Source: Candidatus Cloacimonadota bacterium
Lineage (GTDB): Bacteria > Cloacimonadota > Cloacimonadia > Cloacimonadales > TCS61
Direction of reading: 5' to 3'
Length of the DNA: 36,675 nt
NCBI GenBank assembly: GCA_021735645.1
Contig: JAIPGP010000032.1
Span: forward strand, 1 to 36,675
In this document: in pieces, positions 35,760 through 36,675 of the stretch
Layout: each line of letters opens with the position of its first letter
Numbering within the stretch: position 1 is the first letter of the stretch
Made by a program: the position numbers and the translations under genes
Notes under the pieces: model-generated
What the model was told of the DNA's origin: nothing
Databases searched by the model: none
What the model saw: only the letters and a program-made list of their open reading frames with translations

Positions 35760-35889
35760 AAATTAACACCTCCAATACTTTATAAATATATACTTTATAA
35801 AATAAAATAATTATACTTACTTTGTCAAGTTTCTTCTTGCTTAAATCTGGCACCACCCCGAAATTAAAAAATCAGCTGACTTCCAAAAA

Positions 35890-35935
35890 GCCCTGAAAGG
35901 GCATAACTTTAATAGCCATGGGTTTCAACCCATGG
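35890..35935. repeat. REP-like double hairpin
   Basis: GCCCT-GAA-AGGGC (35890-35902) is followed 13 bases later by CCATGGGT-TTCA-ACCCATGG (35916-35935). Two perfect hairpins side by side in a gene-free gap are typical of REP/BIME-like palindromic elements, which are often moved by REP-associated (IS200-like) transposases; none is seen here. Confidence 0.65.
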
Positions 35936-35996
35936 ATTCAAAATCACATGAAATCCCCATCCCCTGCAGTTTCTCAAGCTTTCTATTGCGAGTCGT

Positions 35997-36181
35997 GACT
36001 CGGAACTCGAGACTCGGGATTCGGAGAAGGGAAGGTTAGAAGGTTAGAAGGTGTGACTTCAAGAGTGAATGAGGGATTGAGGGAATGAAGGGGAGAAGAG
36101 GTGAAGAGGAGAAGAGGAGAAGGACGGAGAGACTGAGAGAGGGAATGAGGGATTGAGGGAATGAAGGGGGAGAAGAGGTGA
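35997..36181. repeat. Heptamers plus polypurine repeat block
   Basis: Four heptamer units (GACTCGG, AACTCGA, GACTCGG, GATTCGG) at 35997-36024 lead into about 160 bp of almost pure purine. Inside it a 38-bp unit at 36066-36103 (GAATGAGGGATTGAGGGAAT, then GAAGGGGAGAAGAGGTGA) recurs with one extra G at 36143-36181. GAAGGTTAGAAGGTTAGAAG and GAGGAGAAGAGGAGAAG are shorter repeats. It is non-coding and low-complexity. Polypurine tracts of this length can form triplex or slipped structures. Confidence 0.8.
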
Positions 36182-36363
36182 CTAAATGACTGCAAGACTT
36201 ATGGACTACAGGACTAAAAGACTGAGCAACTTGAAGACAAAAAACAAATAAATAATTCTTCTCTTCTCTTACATTACATTTCTCTGTGTTCTCTGTGCCT
36301 CTGTGGTGAAAAAATTCTTTTATATTGGACGTAGTATTTAGAATACCAGTCAAGCTCCTCATC
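36182..36363. other. Gene-free tail of the repeat block
   Basis: GACTACAGGACTAAAAGACT-like short repeats, then CTCTGTGTTCTCTGTGCCTC followed by TGTGGTG at about 36281-36307. The latter is a phrase I recognise from spurious HHRGTENTE-type peptides in many environmental genomes; its origin is not settled. No gene is visible. Confidence 0.5.
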
Positions 36364-36384
36364 GACTCACGACTCACGACTCAC
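36364..36384. repeat. Three heptamer units at the 3' end of a gene
   Basis: GACTCAC three times in a row. Read on the minus strand (GTGAGTC) the array supplies the last codons and the TGA stop (36374-36376) of the gene at the right edge, so the heptamer has invaded or replaced the gene's original 3' end. Confidence 0.8.
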
Positions 36385-36675
36385 GGAATATCTTCACCTC
36401 CAATTCCTCCACAGAAAGCCCATATCTCCTCATTCCGCACACTTTCAGCAGATCACCCAGCGTTTCCACGCCCCACAGCCAGTTATCAGGCGAAATCTCT
36501 TCCAGATCAAATCCCAATACTCCACCCGCTCGAAAAACCAGCTTAGACCACAAATTATGCTGCCGCACGATCTTCCAGTCCTTCCGGTAATTAGCATCAA
36601 ACCAGCGAATATGATACTTCTCCCACACCTTCTTAAATTCCGCAGAAGCCGCATTCCAGCACCCTGTCACCTGTT
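36374..36675 (-). CDS. Partial gene of unknown function, cut by the window edge
   Basis: At least 100 codons, open to the window edge; the GTG at 36670 is unlikely to be the true start. Distinct stretches are EKYHIRWFDANYRKDWKIVR, LVFRAGGVLGFDLEEISPDN and GDLLKVCGMRRYGLSVEELE. Tryptophan content is high. I do not recognise the family. The stop codon lies within a GACTCAC heptamer run, so the C-terminus (IFRES) may be altered. A 66-bp piece of a close paralogue remains at 34245-34310, showing that the gene had a second copy nearby. Confidence 0.6.
   Translation of the reverse strand, partial: QVTGCWNAASAEFKKVWEKYHIRWFDANYRKDWKIVRQHNLWSKLVFRAGGVLGFDLEEISPDNWLWGVETLGDLLKVCGMRRYGLSVEELEVKIFRES

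Overview
AT-rich window that most likely comes from the Candidatus Cloacimonadota (WWE1) lineage or a close relative. The assignment rests on five predicted secreted proteins that end in the same C-terminal sorting module (an NPFNP motif, then a NIKGQKV or NVKGQKV core, ending in LLK, LLLK or LLLE). It also fits the many signal-peptide outer-membrane barrels, which imply a diderm envelope. This is inference from motifs; there is no rRNA here to confirm it.

Layout. 1-554: non-coding, with a hairpin and a short interspersed motif. 555-8679 (minus): three large secreted proteins in a tight operon (propeller-like, GLUG-repeat, beta-helix/PKD). 9032-9385: tmRNA (ssrA), followed by a hairpin, a broken phosphotransferase gene and foldback element copy A (9765-9976). 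10048-11981 (plus): TPR protein and purine nucleoside phosphorylase (deoD). 12175-17915 (plus): a TetR-controlled operon of TetR, RND/MMPL transporter, LolA-like periplasmic protein, outer-membrane barrel and DUF3788 protein. 17930-19355 (minus): GyrI-like protein and a small barrel. 19431-19889: foldback copy B, inverted relative to A, and a GIY-YIG remnant. 20027-24379: an unknown protein, another sorting-domain protein, a ferredoxin/DUF6132 pair (minus), a third foldback-like element, and a VOC protein overlapping an S41 peptidase. 24427-33829 (minus): a possible long operon of a six-PAS protein, a tandem HExxH metallopeptidase split by a frameshift, then DUF4405 membrane protein, small periplasmic protein, barrel and a five-DOMON lipoprotein, closed by a strong terminator. 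33906-36384: heptanucleotide arrays, REP-like hairpins, gene debris and one FadL/PorV-like barrel. 36374-36675: an unrecognised gene cut by the window edge.

The three most interesting points are as follows. (1) A family of long foldback elements: two clear copies lie in inverted orientation around a 9.45 kb block. They differ by paired deletions in both arms, which suggests that the folded structure is maintained. (2) A compact DUF4405/periplasmic/barrel/penta-DOMON operon in which every DOMON domain keeps a Met and a His that could ligate heme b. This suggests an undescribed envelope electron-transfer or heme/sugar-binding module. (3) A secreted protein with two complete metallopeptidase-like domains, interrupted by a single frameshift, encoded next to an outputless multi-PAS sensor.
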